Assembly: GCA_964036045.1 (NCBI GenBank)
Contig: CAXIWF010000168.1
Coordinates: 62,001 to 126,000, forward strand
Source: Eutreptiella sp. 'Long Island Sound 2002'
Lineage: Eukaryota; Euglenozoa; Euglenophyceae; Eutreptiales; Eutreptiaceae
Length of the DNA: 64,000 bases
Reading direction: 5' to 3'
Shown piece after piece: positions 38,786-50,829 of this stretch. Positions within the stretch are counted from its first letter, which is position 1. Each line of letters opens with the position of its first letter. Made by a program: the position numbers and the translations under genes. The notes under the pieces were generated by a model. It had not been told where the DNA came from. It did not search any database and worked only from the letters and a program-made list of their open reading frames with translations.

Positions 38786-39720
38786 AATTTTCCGAGAATT
38801 TTCCGAGAATTTTCCGAGGAATTTTCCGAGAATTTTCCGACAATTTTCCGAGAGTTTTCCGTCAATTTTCCGAGAATTTTCCGAGAATTTTCCGAGAATT
38901 TTCCGAGAATTTTCCGAGAATTTTCCGAGAATTTTCCGAGAATTTTCGGAGAATTTTTCGAGAATTTTCCGAGAATTTTCCGTCAATTTTCCGAGAATTT
39001 TCCGAGAATTTTCCGAGAATTTTCCGAGAATTTTCCGAGAATTTTCCGAGAATTTTCCGTCAATTTTCCGAGAATTTTCCGAGAATTTTCCGAGAATTTT
39101 CCGAGAATTTTCCCAGAATTTTCCCAGAATTTTCCGAGAATTTTCCGAGAATTTTCCGAGAATTTTCCGAGAATTTTCCGAGAATTTTCCGGGAATTTTC
39201 CAAGAATTTTCCGAGAATTTTCCGAGAATTTTCCGAGAATTTTCCGAGAATTTTCCGAGAATTTTCCGAGAATTTTCCGAGAATTTTCTGAGAATTTTCC
39301 AAGAATTTTCCGAGATTTTTCCGAGAATTTTCCGAGAATTTTCCGAGAATTTTCCGAGAACTTTCCGAGAATTTTCCGAGAATTTTCCGAGAATTTTCCG
39401 AGAATTTTCCGTCAATTTTCCGAGAATTTTCTGAGAATTTTCTGAGAATTTTCCGAGAATTTTCCGAGAATTTTCCGAGAATTTTCCGAGAATTTTCCGA
39501 GAATTTTCCAAGAATTTTCCGAGAATTTGCCGAGAATTTTCCGAGAATTTTCCGAGAATTTTCCGAAAATTTTCCGAGAATTTTCCGAGAATTTTCCGAG
39601 AATTTTCCGAGAATTTTCCGAGAATTTTCCGTCAATTTTCCGAGAATTTTCCGAGATTTTTCCGAGAATTTTCCGAGAATTTTCTGAGAATTTTCCGAGA
39701 ATTTTCCGAGAATTTTCCGA
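38786..39720 (+). repeat. 1,024-bp tandem duplication, copy 2
   Basis: Markers at 38814 (12-bp unit), 38862, 38983, 39112, 39412, about 39526 and 39684 mirror copy 1. The related segment near 50 kb has only one copy of this interval. The gtcaa unit at 39731 has no partner in copy 1, which sets the right edge. Confidence 0.88.
38814..38825 (+). repeat. 12-bp unit ccgaggaatttt, third
   Basis: 1,057 bp after the second, within copy 2 of the 1,024-bp duplication. Confidence 0.92.
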
Positions 39721-41560
39721 GAATTTTCCGTCAATTTTCCGATAATTTTCCGAGATTTTTCCGAGAATTTTCCGAGAATTTTCCGAGAATTTTCCGAGAA
39801 TTTTCCGAGAATTTTCGGAGAATTTTCCGAGATTTTTCCGAGAATTTTCCGAGAATTTTCCGATAATTTTCCGAGAATTTTCCGAGAATTTTCCGAGAAT
39901 TTTCGGAGAATTTTCCGAGAATTTTCCGAGAATTTTCCGAGAATTTTCCGAGAATTTTCCGAGAATTTTCCGAGAACTTTCCGAGAATTTTCTGAGAATT
40001 TTCGGAGAATTTTCCGAGAATTTTCCGAGAATTTTCGGAGAATTTTTCGAGAATTTTCCGAGAATTTTCCGTCAATTTTCCGAGAATTTTCCGAGAATTT
40101 TCCGAGAATTTTCCAAGAATTTTCCGAGAATTTTCCGAGAATTTTCCGAGAATTTTCCGAGAATTTTCCGAGAATTTTCCGAGAATTTTCCGAGAATTTT
40201 CCAAGAGTTTTTCGTCAATTTTCCGAGAATTTTCCGAGAGGTTTCCAAATCTTTCCGAGAATTTTCTGAGAATTTTCCGAGAATTTTCCGAGAATTTTCC
40301 GTCAATTTTCCTAGAATTTTCCGAGAATTTTCCGAGAATTTTCCGAGAATTTTCTGAGAATTTTCTGAGAATTTTCCGAGAATTTTCCGAGAATTTTCCG
40401 AGAATTTTCCGAGAATTTTCCGAGAATTTTCCGAGAATTTTCCAAGAATTTTCCGAGAATTTTCCGAGAATCTTCCGAGAATTTTCCGGGAATTTTCCGA
40501 GAATTTTCCGAGAATTTTCCGAGAATTTTCCGAGAATTTTCCGAGAATTTTCCGTCAATTTTCCCAGAATTTTCCGAGAATTTTCCCAGAATTTTCCGAG
40601 AATTTTCCGAGAATTTTCCGAGAATTTTCCGAGAATTTTCCGAGAATTTTCCGAGAATTTTCCGAGAATTTTCTGAGAATTTTCCGAGAATTTTCGGAGA
40701 ATTTTCCGATAATTTTCCGATAATTTTCCGAGAATTTTCCGATAATTTTCCGAGAATTTTCCGAGAAATTTCCGAGAATTTTACGAGAATTTTCCGAGAA
40801 TTTTCCGAGAATTTTCCGAGAATTTTCCGAGAACTTTCTGAGAATTTTCTGAGAATTTTCGGAGAATTTTCCGAGAATTTTCCGAGAAATTTCGGAGAAT
40901 TTTTCGAGAATTTTCCGAGAATTTTCCGTCAATTTTCCGAGAATTTTCCGAGAATTTTCCGAGAATTTTCCGAGAATTTTCCGAGAATTTTCCGAGAATT
41001 TTCCGAGAATTTTCCGAGAATTTTCCGAGAATTTTCCGAGAATTTTCCGAGAATTTTCCGAGAATTTTCCGAGAGTTTTCCGAGAATTTTCCGAGAATTT
41101 TCCGAGAATTTTCCGAGAATTTTCCGAGAATTTTCCGAGAATTTTCCGAGAATTTTCCGAGAATTTTCCGAGAATTTTCCGTCAATTTTCCGAGAATTTT
41201 CCGAGAATTTTCCGAGTATTTTTCGAGAATTTTCTGAGAATTTTCTGAGAATTTTCCGAGAATTTTCCGAGAATTTTCCGAGAATTTTCCGAGAATTTTC
41301 CGTCAATTTTCCGAGAATTTTCCGAGAATTTTCCGAGAATTTTCCGAGAATTTTCCGAGAATTTTCCGAGAATTTTCCGAGAATTTTCCGAGAATTTTCC
41401 GAGAATTTTCCGAGAATTTTCCGAGAATTTTCCGGGAATTTTCCGAGAATTTTCCGAGAATTTTCCGAGAATTTTCCGAGAATTTTCCGAGAATTTTCCG
41501 AGAATTTTCCAAGAATTTTCCGAGAATTTTCCGAGAATTTTCCGAGAATTTTCCGAGAAT
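39721..41560 (+). repeat. Segment with a displaced copy 10.83 kb downstream
   Basis: Carries J with ccaaatcttt (40201-40254), L near 40557, ccgat pairs near 40710-40740, a gagtattttt unit at 41214, gtcaa at 41303 and ccaag at 41509. The part from about 40.0 kb on matches 50.83-52.38 kb at an offset of 10,838 bp, then 10,827 bp after the loss of one unit. The first 250 bases or so (ccgat unit at 39735 and following) are missing from the downstream copy. Confidence 0.9.
40201..40254 (+). repeat. J marker, ccaaatcttt type, upstream of B3
   Basis: Partner at 51039 (+10,838); followed 3,474 bp later by the J of B3. Confidence 0.95.
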
Positions 41561-42036
41561 TTTCCGAGAATTTTCCGTCAATTTTCCGAGAATTTTCCGA
41601 GAATTTTCCGAGAATTTTCCGAGAATTTTCTGAGAATTTTCCGAGAATTTTCCGAGAATTTTCCGAGAATTTTCCGAGAATTTTCCGAGAATTTTCTGAG
41701 AATTTTCCGAGAATTTTCCGAGAATTTTGCGAGAATTTTCCGAGAATTTTCTGAGAATTTTCCGAAAATTTTCCGAGAATTTTCCGAGAATTTTCCGAGA
41801 ATTTTCTGAGAATTTTCCGAGAATTTTCCGTCAATTTTCCGAGAATTTTCCGAGAATTTTCCGAAAATTTTCCGAGAATTTTCCGAGAATTTTCCGAGAA
41901 TTTTCCGAGAATTTTCTGAGAATTTTCCGAGAATTTTCCGAGAATTTTCCGTCAATTTTCCGAGAATTTTCCGAGAATTTTCCGAGAATTTTCCGAGAAT
42001 TTTCTGAGAATTTTCTGAGAATTTTCCGAGAATTTT

Positions 42037-42046
42037 CCGAGAGTTT
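42037..42046 (+). repeat. 10-bp unit ccgagagttt, private to B3
   Basis: No counterpart at the matching positions of B1 or B2. Confidence 0.88.
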
Positions 42047-43674
42047 CCGAGAATTTTCCGAGAATTTTCCGAGAATTTTCCGAGAATTTTCCGAGAATTT
42101 TCCGAGAATTTTCCGAGAATTTTCCGGGAATTTTCCGAGAATTTTCCGAGAATTTTCCGAGAATTTTCCGAGAATTTTCCGAGAATTTTCAGAGAATTTT
42201 CCGTCAATTTTCCGAGAATTTTCCGAGAATTTTCCGAGAATTTTCCGAGAATTTTCCGACAATTTTCCGAGAGTTTTCCGTCAATTTTCCGAGAATTTTC
42301 CGAGAATTTTCCGAGAATTTTCCGAGAATTTTCCGAGAATTTTCCGAGAATTTTCCGAGAATTTTCCGAGAATTTTCGGAGAATTTTTCGAGAATTTTCC
42401 GAGAATTTTCCGTCAATTTTCCGAGAATTTTCGGAGAATTTTCCGAGAATTTTCCGAGAATTTTCCGAGAATTTTCCGAGAATTTTCCGAGAAATTTCCG
42501 TCAATTTTCCGAGAATTTTCCGAGAATTTTCCGAGAATTTTCCGAGAATTTTCCGAGAATTTTCCGAGAATTTTCCGAGAATTTTCCGAGAATTTTCCGA
42601 GAATTTTCCGAGAATTTTCCGAGAATTTTCCGAAAATTTTCCGGGAATTTTCCAAGAATTTTCCGAGAATTTTCCGAGAATTTTCCGAGAATTTTCCGAG
42701 AATTTTCCGAGAATTTTCCGAGAATTTTCTGAGAATTTTCCAAGAATTTTCCGAGATTTTTCCGAGAATTTTCCGAGAATTTTCCGAGAATTTTCCGAGA
42801 ATTTTCCGAGAATTTTCCGAGAATTTTCTGAGAATTTTCCGAGAATTTTCCGAGAATTTTCCGAGAATTTTCCGAGAATTTTCCGAGAATTTTCCGAGAA
42901 TTTTCCGAGAATTTTCCGAGAATTTTCCGAGAATTTTCCGAGAATTTTCCGAAAATTTTCCGAGAATTTTCTGAGAATTTTCCGAGAATTTTCCGAGAAT
43001 TTTCCCAAAATTTTCCGAGAATTTTCCGAGAATTTTCCGAGAATTTTCCGAGAATTTTCCGATAATTTTCTGAGAATTTTCCGAGAATTTTCCGAGAATT
43101 TTCCGTCAATTTTCCGAGAATTTTCCCAGAATTTTCCGAGAATTTTCCGAGAATTTTCTGAGAATTTTCCGAGAATTTTCCGAGAATTTTCCGAGAATTT
43201 TCCGTCAATTTTCCGATAATTTTCCGAGAATTTTCCGAGAATTTTCCGAGAATTTTCCGAGAATTTTCCGAGAATTTTCCGAGAATTTTCCGAGATTTTT
43301 CCGAGATTTTTCCGAGAATTTTCCGAGAATTTTCCGATAATTTTCCGAGAATTTTCCGAGAATTTTCCGAGAATTTTCCGAGAATTTTCCGAGAATTTTC
43401 CGAGAATTTTCCGAGAATTTTCCGAGAATTTTCCGAGAATTTACCGAGAACTTTCCGAGAATTTTCTGAGAATTTTCGGAGAATTTTCCGAGAATTTTCC
43501 GAGAATTTTCGGAGAATTTTTCGAGAATTTTCCGAGAATTTTCCGTCAATTTTCCGAGAATTTTCCGAGAATTTTCCGAGAATTTTCCGAGAATTTTCCG
43601 AGAATTTTCCGAGAATTTTCCGAGAATTTTCCGAGAATTTTCCGAGAATTTTCCGAGAATTTTCCGAGAATTTT

Positions 43675-43728
43675 CCAAGAGTTTTTCGTCAATTTTCCGA
43701 GAATTTTCCGAGAGGTTTCCAAATCTTT
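43675..43728 (+). repeat. J marker, ccaaatcttt type, in B3
   Basis: Corresponds to the J at 22986 and 31230. Confidence 0.95.
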
Positions 43729-44730
43729 CCGAGAATTTTCTGAGAATTTTCCGAGAATTTTCCGAGAATTTTCCGTCAATTTTCCTAGAATTTTCCGAGA
43801 ATTTTCCGAGAATTTTCCGAGAATTTTCTGAGAATTTTCTGAGAATTTTCCGAGAATTTTCCGAGAATTTTCCGAGAATTTTCCGAGTATTTTCCGAGAA
43901 TTTTCCGAGAATTTTCCAAGAATTTTCCGAGAATTTTCCGAGAATTTTCCGAGAATTTTCCGGGAATTTTCCGAGAATTTTCCGAGAATTTTCCGAGAAT
44001 TTTCCGAGAATTTTCCGAGTATTTTCCGAGAACTTTCCGAGAATTTTCTGAGAATTTTCGGAGAATTTTCCGAGAATTTTCCGAGAATTTTCGGAGAATT
44101 TTTCGAGAATTTTCCGAGAATTTTCCGTCAATTTTCCGAGAATTTTCCGAGAATTTTCCGAGAATTTTCCGAGAATTTTCCGAGAATTTTCCGAGAATTT
44201 TCCGAGAATTTTCCGAGAGTTTTTCGTCAATTTTCCGAGAATTTTCCGAGAATTTTCCGAGAATTTTCCGAGAAATTTCCGAGAATTTTCCGAGAATTTT
44301 CCGAGAATTTTCCGTCAATTTTCCGAGAATTTTCCGAGAATTTTCCGAGAATTTTCCGAGAATTTTCTGAGAATTTTCTGAGAATTTTCCGAGAATTTTC
44401 CGAGAATTTTCCGAGAATTTTCCGAGAATTTTCCGTCAATTTTCCGAGAATTTTCCGAGAATTTTCCGAGAATTTTCCGAGAATTTTCCGAGAATTTTCC
44501 GAGAATTTTCCGAGAATTTTCCGAGAATTTTCCGAGAATTTTCCGAGAATTTTCCGAGAATTTTCCGGGAATTTTCCGAGAATTTTCCGAGAATTTTCCG
44601 AGAATTTTCCGAGAATTTTCCGAGAATTTTCCGAGAATTTTCCAAGAATTTTCCGAGAATTTTCCGAGAATTTTCCGAGAATTTTCCGAGAATTTTCCGA
44701 GATTTTTCCGAGATTTTTCCGAGAATTTTC

Positions 44731-44941
44731 CGTCAATTTTCCGAGAATTTTCCAAGAATTTTCCGAGAATTTTCCGAGAATTTTCCGAGAATTTTCCGAG
44801 AATTTTCCGAGAATTTTCCGAGAATTTTCCGAGAATTTTCCGAGAATTTTCCGAGAATTTTCCGAGAATTTTCTGAGAATTTTCTGAGAATTTTCCGAGA
44901 ATTTTCCGAGAATTTTCCGAGAATTTTCCGAGAATTTTCCG
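44731..44941 (+). repeat. Near-canonical satellite linking two modules
   Basis: A ccaag unit near 44752, a long run of canonical units and a ctgag pair near 44874-44888. No other content is seen. Confidence 0.9.
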
Positions 44942-46712
44942 TCAATTTTCCGAGAATTTTCCGAGAATTTTCCGAGAATTTTCCGAGAATTTTCCGAGAA
45001 TTTTCCGAGAATTTTCCGAGAATTTTCCGAGAATTTTCCGAGAATTTTCCGAGAATTTTCCGAGAATTTTCCGAGAATTTTCCGGGAATTTTCCGAGAAT
45101 TTTCCGAGAATTTTCCGAGAATTTTCCGAGAATTTTCCGAGAATTTTCCGAGAATTTTCCAAGAATTTTCCGAGAATTTTCCGAGAATTTTCCGAGAATT
45201 TTCCGAGAATTTTCCGAGAATTTTCCAAGATTTTTCCGAGAATTTTCCGAGAATTTTCCGTCAATTTTCCGAGAATTTTCCGAGAATTTTCCGAGAATTT
45301 TCCGAGAATTTTCCGAGAATTTTCCGAGAATTTTCCGAGAATTTTCCGAGAATTTTCCGAGAATTTTCCGAGAATTTTCTGAGAATTTTCCGAGAATTTT
45401 CCGAGAATTTTCCGAGAATTTTCCAAGAATTTTCCGAGAATTTTCCGAGAATTTTCCGAGAATTTTCCGAGAATTTTCCGAGAATTTTCCAAGATTTTTC
45501 CGAGAATTTTCCGAGAATTTTCCGTCAATTTTCCGAGAATTTTCCGAGAATTTTCCGAGAATTTTCCGAGAATTTTCCGAGAATTTTCCGAGAATTTTCC
45601 GAGAATTTTCCGAGAATTTTCCAAGAATTTTCCGAGAATTTTCCGAGAATTTTCCGAGAATTTTCCGAGAATTTTCCGAGAATTTTCCGAGATTTTTCCG
45701 AGAATTTTCCGAGAATTTTCCGTCAATTTTCCGAGAATTTTCCGAGAATTTTCCGAGAATTTTCCGAGAATTTTCCGAGAATTTTCCGAGAATTTTCCGA
45801 GAATTTTCCGAGAATTTTCCGAGAATTTTCCGAGAATTTTCCGAGAATTTTCTGAGAATTTTCTGAGAATTTTCCGAGAATTTTCCGAGAATTTTCCGAG
45901 AATTTTCCGAGAATTTTCCGTCAATTTTCCGAGAATTTTCCGAGAATTTTCCGAGAATTTTCCGAGAATTTTCCGAGAATTTTCCGAGAATTTTCCGAGA
46001 ATTTTCCGAGAATTTTCCGAGAATTTTCCGAGAATTTTCCGAGAATTTTCCGAGAATTTTCCGGGAATTTTCCGAGAATTTTCCGAGAATTTTCCGAGAA
46101 TTTTCCGAGAATTTTCCGAGAATTTTCCGAGAATTTTCCAAGAATTTTCCGAGAATTTTCCGAGAATTTTCCGAGAATTTTCCGAGAATTTTCCGAGAAT
46201 TTTCCAAGATTTTTCCGAGAATTTTCCGAGAATTTTCCGTCAATTTTCCGAGAATTTTCCGAGAATTTTCCGAGAATTTTCCGAGAATTTTCCGAGAATT
46301 TTCCGAGAATTTTCCGAGAATTTTCCGAGAATTTTCCGAGAATTTTCCGAGAATTTTCCGAGAATTTTCCGAGAATTTTCCGTCAATTTTCCGAGAATTT
46401 TCCGAGAATTTTCCGAGAATTTTCCGAGAATTTTCCGAGAATTTTCCGAGAATTTTCCGAGAATTTTCCGAGATTTTTCCGAGATTTTTCCGAGAATTTT
46501 CCGTCAATTTTCCGAGAATTTTCCGAGAATTTTCCGAGAATTTTCCGAGAATTTTCCGAGAATTTTCCGAGAATTTTCCGAGAATTTTCCGAGAATTTTC
46601 CGAGAATTTTCCGAGAATTTTCCGAGAATTTTCCGAGAATTTTCTGAGAATTTTCTGAGAATTTTCCGAGAATTTTCCGAGAATTTTCCGAGAATTTTCC
46701 GAGAATTTTCCG
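44942..46712 (+). repeat. 1,771-bp module, copy 1, canonical-rich
   Basis: Starts at gtcaa 44942 and contains a second gtcaa at 45921, 979 bp (89 units) later. Each is followed about 140 bp on by a ccggg unit (45082, 46061), then by ccaag and an aagattttt-type unit. The same internal 979-bp spacing occurs in copy 2. Variants are sparse here, with many runs of ten or more perfect units, suggesting recent amplification or homogenisation. Confidence 0.88.
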
Positions 46713-48348
46713 TCAATTTTCCGAGAATTTTCCGAGAATTTTCCGAGAATTTTCCGAGAATTTTCCGAGAATTTTCCGAGAATTTTCCGAGAATTTTCCG
46801 AGAATTTTCCGAGAATTTTCCGAGAATTTTCCGAGAATTTTCCGGGAATTTTCCGAGAATTTTCCGAGAATTTTCCGAGAATTTTCCGAGAATTTTCCGA
46901 GAATTTTCCGAGAATTTTCCAAGAATTTTCCGAGAATTTTCCGAGAATTTTCCGAGAATTTTCCGAGAATTTTCCGAGAATTTTCCAAGATTTTTCCGAG
47001 AATTTTCCGAGAATTTTCCGTCAATTTTCCGAGAATTTTCCGAGAATTTTCCGAGAATTTTCCGAGAATTTTCCGAGAATTTTCCGAGAATTTTCCGAGA
47101 ATTTTCCGAGAATTTTCCGAGAATTTTCCGAGAATTTTCTGAGAATTTTCCGAGAATTTTCCGAGAATTTTCCGAGAATTTTCCAAGAATTTTCCGAGAA
47201 TTTTCCGAGAATTTTCCGAGAATTTTCCGAGAATTTTCCGAGAATTTTCCAAGATTTTTCCGAGAATTTTCCGAGAATTTTCCGTCAATTTTCCGAGAAT
47301 TTTCCGAGAATTTTCCGAGAATTTTCCGAGAATTTTCCGAGAATTTTCCGAGAATTTTCCGAGAATTTTCCGAGAATTTTCCAAGAATTTTCCGAGAATT
47401 TTCCGAGAATTTTCCGAGAATTTTCCGAGAATTTTCCGAGAATTTTCCGAGATTTTTCCGAGAATTTTCCGAGAATTTTCCGTCAATTTTCCGAGAATTT
47501 TCCGAGAATTTTCCGAGAATTTTCCGAGAATTTTCCGAGAATTTTCCGAGAATTTTCCGAGAATTTTCCGAGAATTTTCCGAGAATTTTCCGAGAATTTT
47601 CCGAGAATTTTCCGAGAATTTTCTGAGAATTTTCTGAGAATTTTCCGAGAATTTTCCGAGAATTTTCCGAGAATTTTCCGAGAATTTTCCGTCAATTTTC
47701 CGAGAATTTTCCGAGAATTTTCCGAGAATTTTCCGAGAATTTTCCGAGAATTTTCCGAGAATTTTCCGAGAATTTTCCGAGAATTTTCCGAGAATTTTCC
47801 GAGAATTTTCCGAGAATTTTCCGAGAATTTTCCGGGAATTTTCCGAGAATTTTCCGAGAATTTTCCGAGAATTTTCCGAGAATTTTCCGAGAATTTTCCG
47901 AGAATTTTCCAAGAATTTTCCGAGAATTTTCCGAGAATTTTCCGAGAATTTTCCGAGAATTTTCCGAGAATTTTCCAAGATTTTTCCGAGAATTTTCCGA
48001 GAATTTTCCGTCAATTTTCCGAGAATTTTCCGAGAATTTTCCGAGAATTTTCCGAGAATTTTCCGAGAATTTTCCGAGAATTTTCCGAGAATTTTCCGAG
48101 AATTTTCCGAGAATTTTCCGAGAATTTTCTGAGAATTTTCCGAGAATTTTCCGAGAATTTTCCGAGATTTTTCCGAGAATTTTCCGAGAATTTTCCGATA
48201 ATTTTCCGAGAATTTTCCGAGAATTTTCCGAGAATTTTCCGAGAATTTTCCGAGAATTTTCCGAGAATTTTCCGAGAATTTCCCGAGAACTTTCCGAGAA
48301 TTTTCTGAGAATTTTCCGAGAATTTTCCGAGAATTTTCTGAGAATTTT
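46713..48348 (+). repeat. 1,771-bp module, copy 2, canonical-rich
   Basis: gtcaa at 46713 and 47692 repeat those at 44942 and 45921 exactly 1,771 bp (161 units) later; the middle part is offset 1,760 because one unit is missing (ccggg 129 instead of 140 bp after gtcaa at 46842; 47832 follows normally). After about 48.13 kb the sequence takes on the variant pattern that precedes K markers elsewhere (ccgagattttt, ccgat, ccgagaacttt). Confidence 0.86.
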
Positions 48349-48369
48349 CCGAGAATTATCCGAGAATTT
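48349..48369 (+). repeat. K marker 12
   Basis: First K after the K-free 37.2-48.3 kb interval. Confidence 0.95.
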
Positions 48370-49381
48370 CCGAGAATTTTCTGAGAATTTTCCGAGAATT
48401 TTCCGAGAATTTTCCGAGAATTTTCCGAGAATTTTCCGAGAATTTTCTGAGAATTTTCCGAGAATTTTCCGAGAATTTTCCGAGAATTTTCCGAGAATTT
48501 TCCGAGAATTTTCCGAAAATTTTCCGAGAATTTTCCGAGAATTTTCCGAGAATTTTCCGAGAATTTTCTGAGAATTTTCCGAGAATTTTCCGTCAATTTT
48601 CCGAGAATTTTCCGAGAATTTTCCGAAAATTTTCCGAGAATTTTCCGAGAATTTTCCGAGAATTTTCCGAGAATTTTCTGAGAATTTTCCGAGAATTTTC
48701 CGAGAATTTTCCGTCAATCTTCCGAGAATTTTCCGAGAATTTTCCGAGAATTTTCCGAGAATTTTCTGAGAATTTTCTGAGAATTTTCCGAGAATTTTCC
48801 GAGAATTTTCCGAGAATTTTCCGAGAATTTTCCGAGAATTTTCCGAGAATTTTCCGAGAATTTTCCGAGAATTTTCCGAGAATTTTCCGGGAATTTTCCG
48901 AGAATTTTCCGAGAATTTTCCGAGAATTTTCCGAGAATTTTCCGAGAATTTTCAGAGAATTTTCCGTCAATTTTCCGAGAATTTTCCGAGAATTTTCCGA
49001 GAATTTTCCGAGAATTTTCCGACAATTTTCCGAGAGTTTTCCGTCAATTTTCCGAGAATTTTCCGAGAATTTTCCGAGAATTTTCCGAGAATTTTCCGAG
49101 AATTTTCCGAGAATTTTCCGAGAATTTTCCGAGAATTTTCCGAGAATTTTCCGAGAATTTTCTGAGAATTTTCCGAGAATTTTCCGAGAATTTTCCGAGA
49201 TTTTTCCGAGAATTTTCCGAGAATTTTCCGATAATTTTCCGAGAATTTTCCGAGAATTTTCCGAGAATTTTCCGAGAATTTTCCGAGAATTTTCCGAGAA
49301 TTTTCCGAGAATTTTCCGAGAACTTTCCGAGAATTTTCTGAGAATTTTCCGAGAATTTTCCGAGAATTTTCTGAGAATTTT

Positions 49382-49402
49382 CCGAGAATTATCCGAGAAT
49401 TT
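49382..49402 (+). repeat. K marker 13
   Basis: 1,033 bp after the previous K; starts the segment copied from or to 37.1 kb. Confidence 0.95.
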
Positions 49403-50821
49403 CCGAGAATTTTCTGAGAATTTTCCGAGAATTTTCCGAGAATTTTCCGAGAATTTTCCGAGAATTTTCTGAGAATTTTCCGAGAATTTTCCGAGAATTT
49501 TCCGAGAATTTTCCGAGAATTTTCCGAGAATTTTCCGAAAATTTTCCGAGAATTTTCCGAGAATTTTCCGAGAATTTTCCGAGAATTTTCTGAGAATTTT
49601 CCGAGAATTTTCCGTCAATTTTCCGAGAATTTTCCGAGAATTTTCCGAGAATTTTCCGAGAATTTTCCGAGAATTTTCCGAGAATTTTCCGAGAATTTTC
49701 TGAGAATTTTCCGAGAATTTTCCGAGAATTTTCCGTCAATTTTCCGAGAATTTTCCGAGAATTTTCCGAGAATTTTCCGAGAATTTTCTGAGAATTTTCT
49801 GAGAATTTTGCGAGAATTTTCCGAGAATTTTCCGAGAATTTTCCGAGAATTTTCCGAGAATTTTCCGAGAATTTTCCGAGAATTTTCCGAGAATTTTCCG
49901 AGAATTTTCCGAGAATTTTCCGAGAATTTTCAGAGAATTTTCCGTCAATTTTCCGAGAATTTTCCGAGAATTTTCCGAGAATTTTCCGAGAATTTTCCGA
50001 CAATTTTCCGAGAGTTTTCCGTCAATTTTCCGAGAATTTTCCGAGAATTTTCCGAGAATTTTCCGAGAATTTTCCGAGAATTTTCCGAGAATTTTCCGAG
50101 AATTTTCCGAGAATTTTCGGAGAATTTTTCGAGAATTTTCCGAGAATTTTCCGTCAATTTTCCGAGAATTTTCCGAGAATTTTCCGAGAATTTTCCGAGA
50201 ATTTTCCGAGAATTTTCCGAGAATTTTCCGTCAATTTTCCGAGAATTTTCCGAGAATTTTCCGAGAATTTTCCGAGAATTTTCCCAGAATTTTCCCAGAA
50301 TTTTCCGAGAATTTTCCGAGAATTTTCCGAGAATTTTCCGAGAATTTTCCGAGAATTTTCCGGGAATTTTCCAAGAATTTTCCGAGAATTTTCAGAGAAT
50401 TTTCCGAGAATTTTCCGAGAATTTTCCGAGAATTTTCCGAGAATTTTCCGAGAATTTTCTGAGAATTTTCCAAGAATTTTCCGAGATTTTTCCGAGAATT
50501 TTCCGAGAATTTTCCGAGAATTTTCCGAGAATTTTCCGAGAATTTTCCGAGAATTTTCCGAGAACTTTCCGAGAATTTTCCGAGCATTTTCCGAGAATTT
50601 TCCGAGAATTTTCCGTCAATTTTCCGAGAATTTTCTGAGAATTTTCTGAGAATTTTCCGAGAATTTTCCGAGAATTTTCCGAGAATTTTCCGAGAATTTT
50701 CCGAGAATTTTCCAAGAATTTTCCGAGAATTTGCCGAGAATTTTCCGAGAATTTTCCGAGAATTTTCCGAAAATTTTCCGAGAATTTTCCGAGAATTTTC
50801 CGAGAATTTTCCGAGAATTTT

Positions 50822-50829
50822 CCAATTTT
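50822..50829 (+). repeat. 8-bp unit ccaatttt: deletion scar
   Basis: The only 8-bp unit in the window. Left of it the sequence matches 39.5-39.63 kb at offset 11,204; right of it (ctgag, then cggag) it matches 39.99 kb onward at offset 10,838. The difference of 366 bp is 33 units plus 3 bases, exactly the 3 bases missing from this unit. This marks a single deletion joining two non-equivalent points of the unit. Confidence 0.9.

Larger units (their letters stand above)
41561..44730 (+). repeat. Third, partial copy of the 8.24-kb block (B3)
   Basis: From about 41.72 kb the marker order follows 21.04-24.05 kb of B1 at an offset near 20,690-20,700 bp and 29.27-32.3 kb of B2 at about 12,457 bp. 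Shared markers are a ttttgcgag start at 41727, the ccgacaatttt, ccgagagtttt, ccgtcaatttt run near 42258, J with ccaaatcttt at 43675-43728 and gagtttttcgtcaa near 44216. The offset 20,689 between the ccaaatcttt units at 23030 and 43719 equals 1,882 units after all catalogued length changes. A private 10-bp unit is at 42037-42046. Confidence 0.87.
48349..50821 (+). repeat. K-bearing segment; right part is a displaced copy of ~37.1-38.6 kb
   Basis: K markers lie at 48349-48369 and 49382-49402. From about 49.4 kb the sequence follows 37.1-38.6 kb: a ttttgcgag start near 49808, gtcaa at 49945 and 50022, cccag pair at 50283, tttgccgag near 50730 and ccgaaaa near 50768. The offset is 12,228 bp at the cccag pair (1,112 units after counting five 10-bp and one 12-bp unit). 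Only one copy of the 1,024-bp interval is present here, and the 12-bp ccgaggaatttt is absent. The segment ends at the deletion scar at 50822. Confidence 0.88.
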
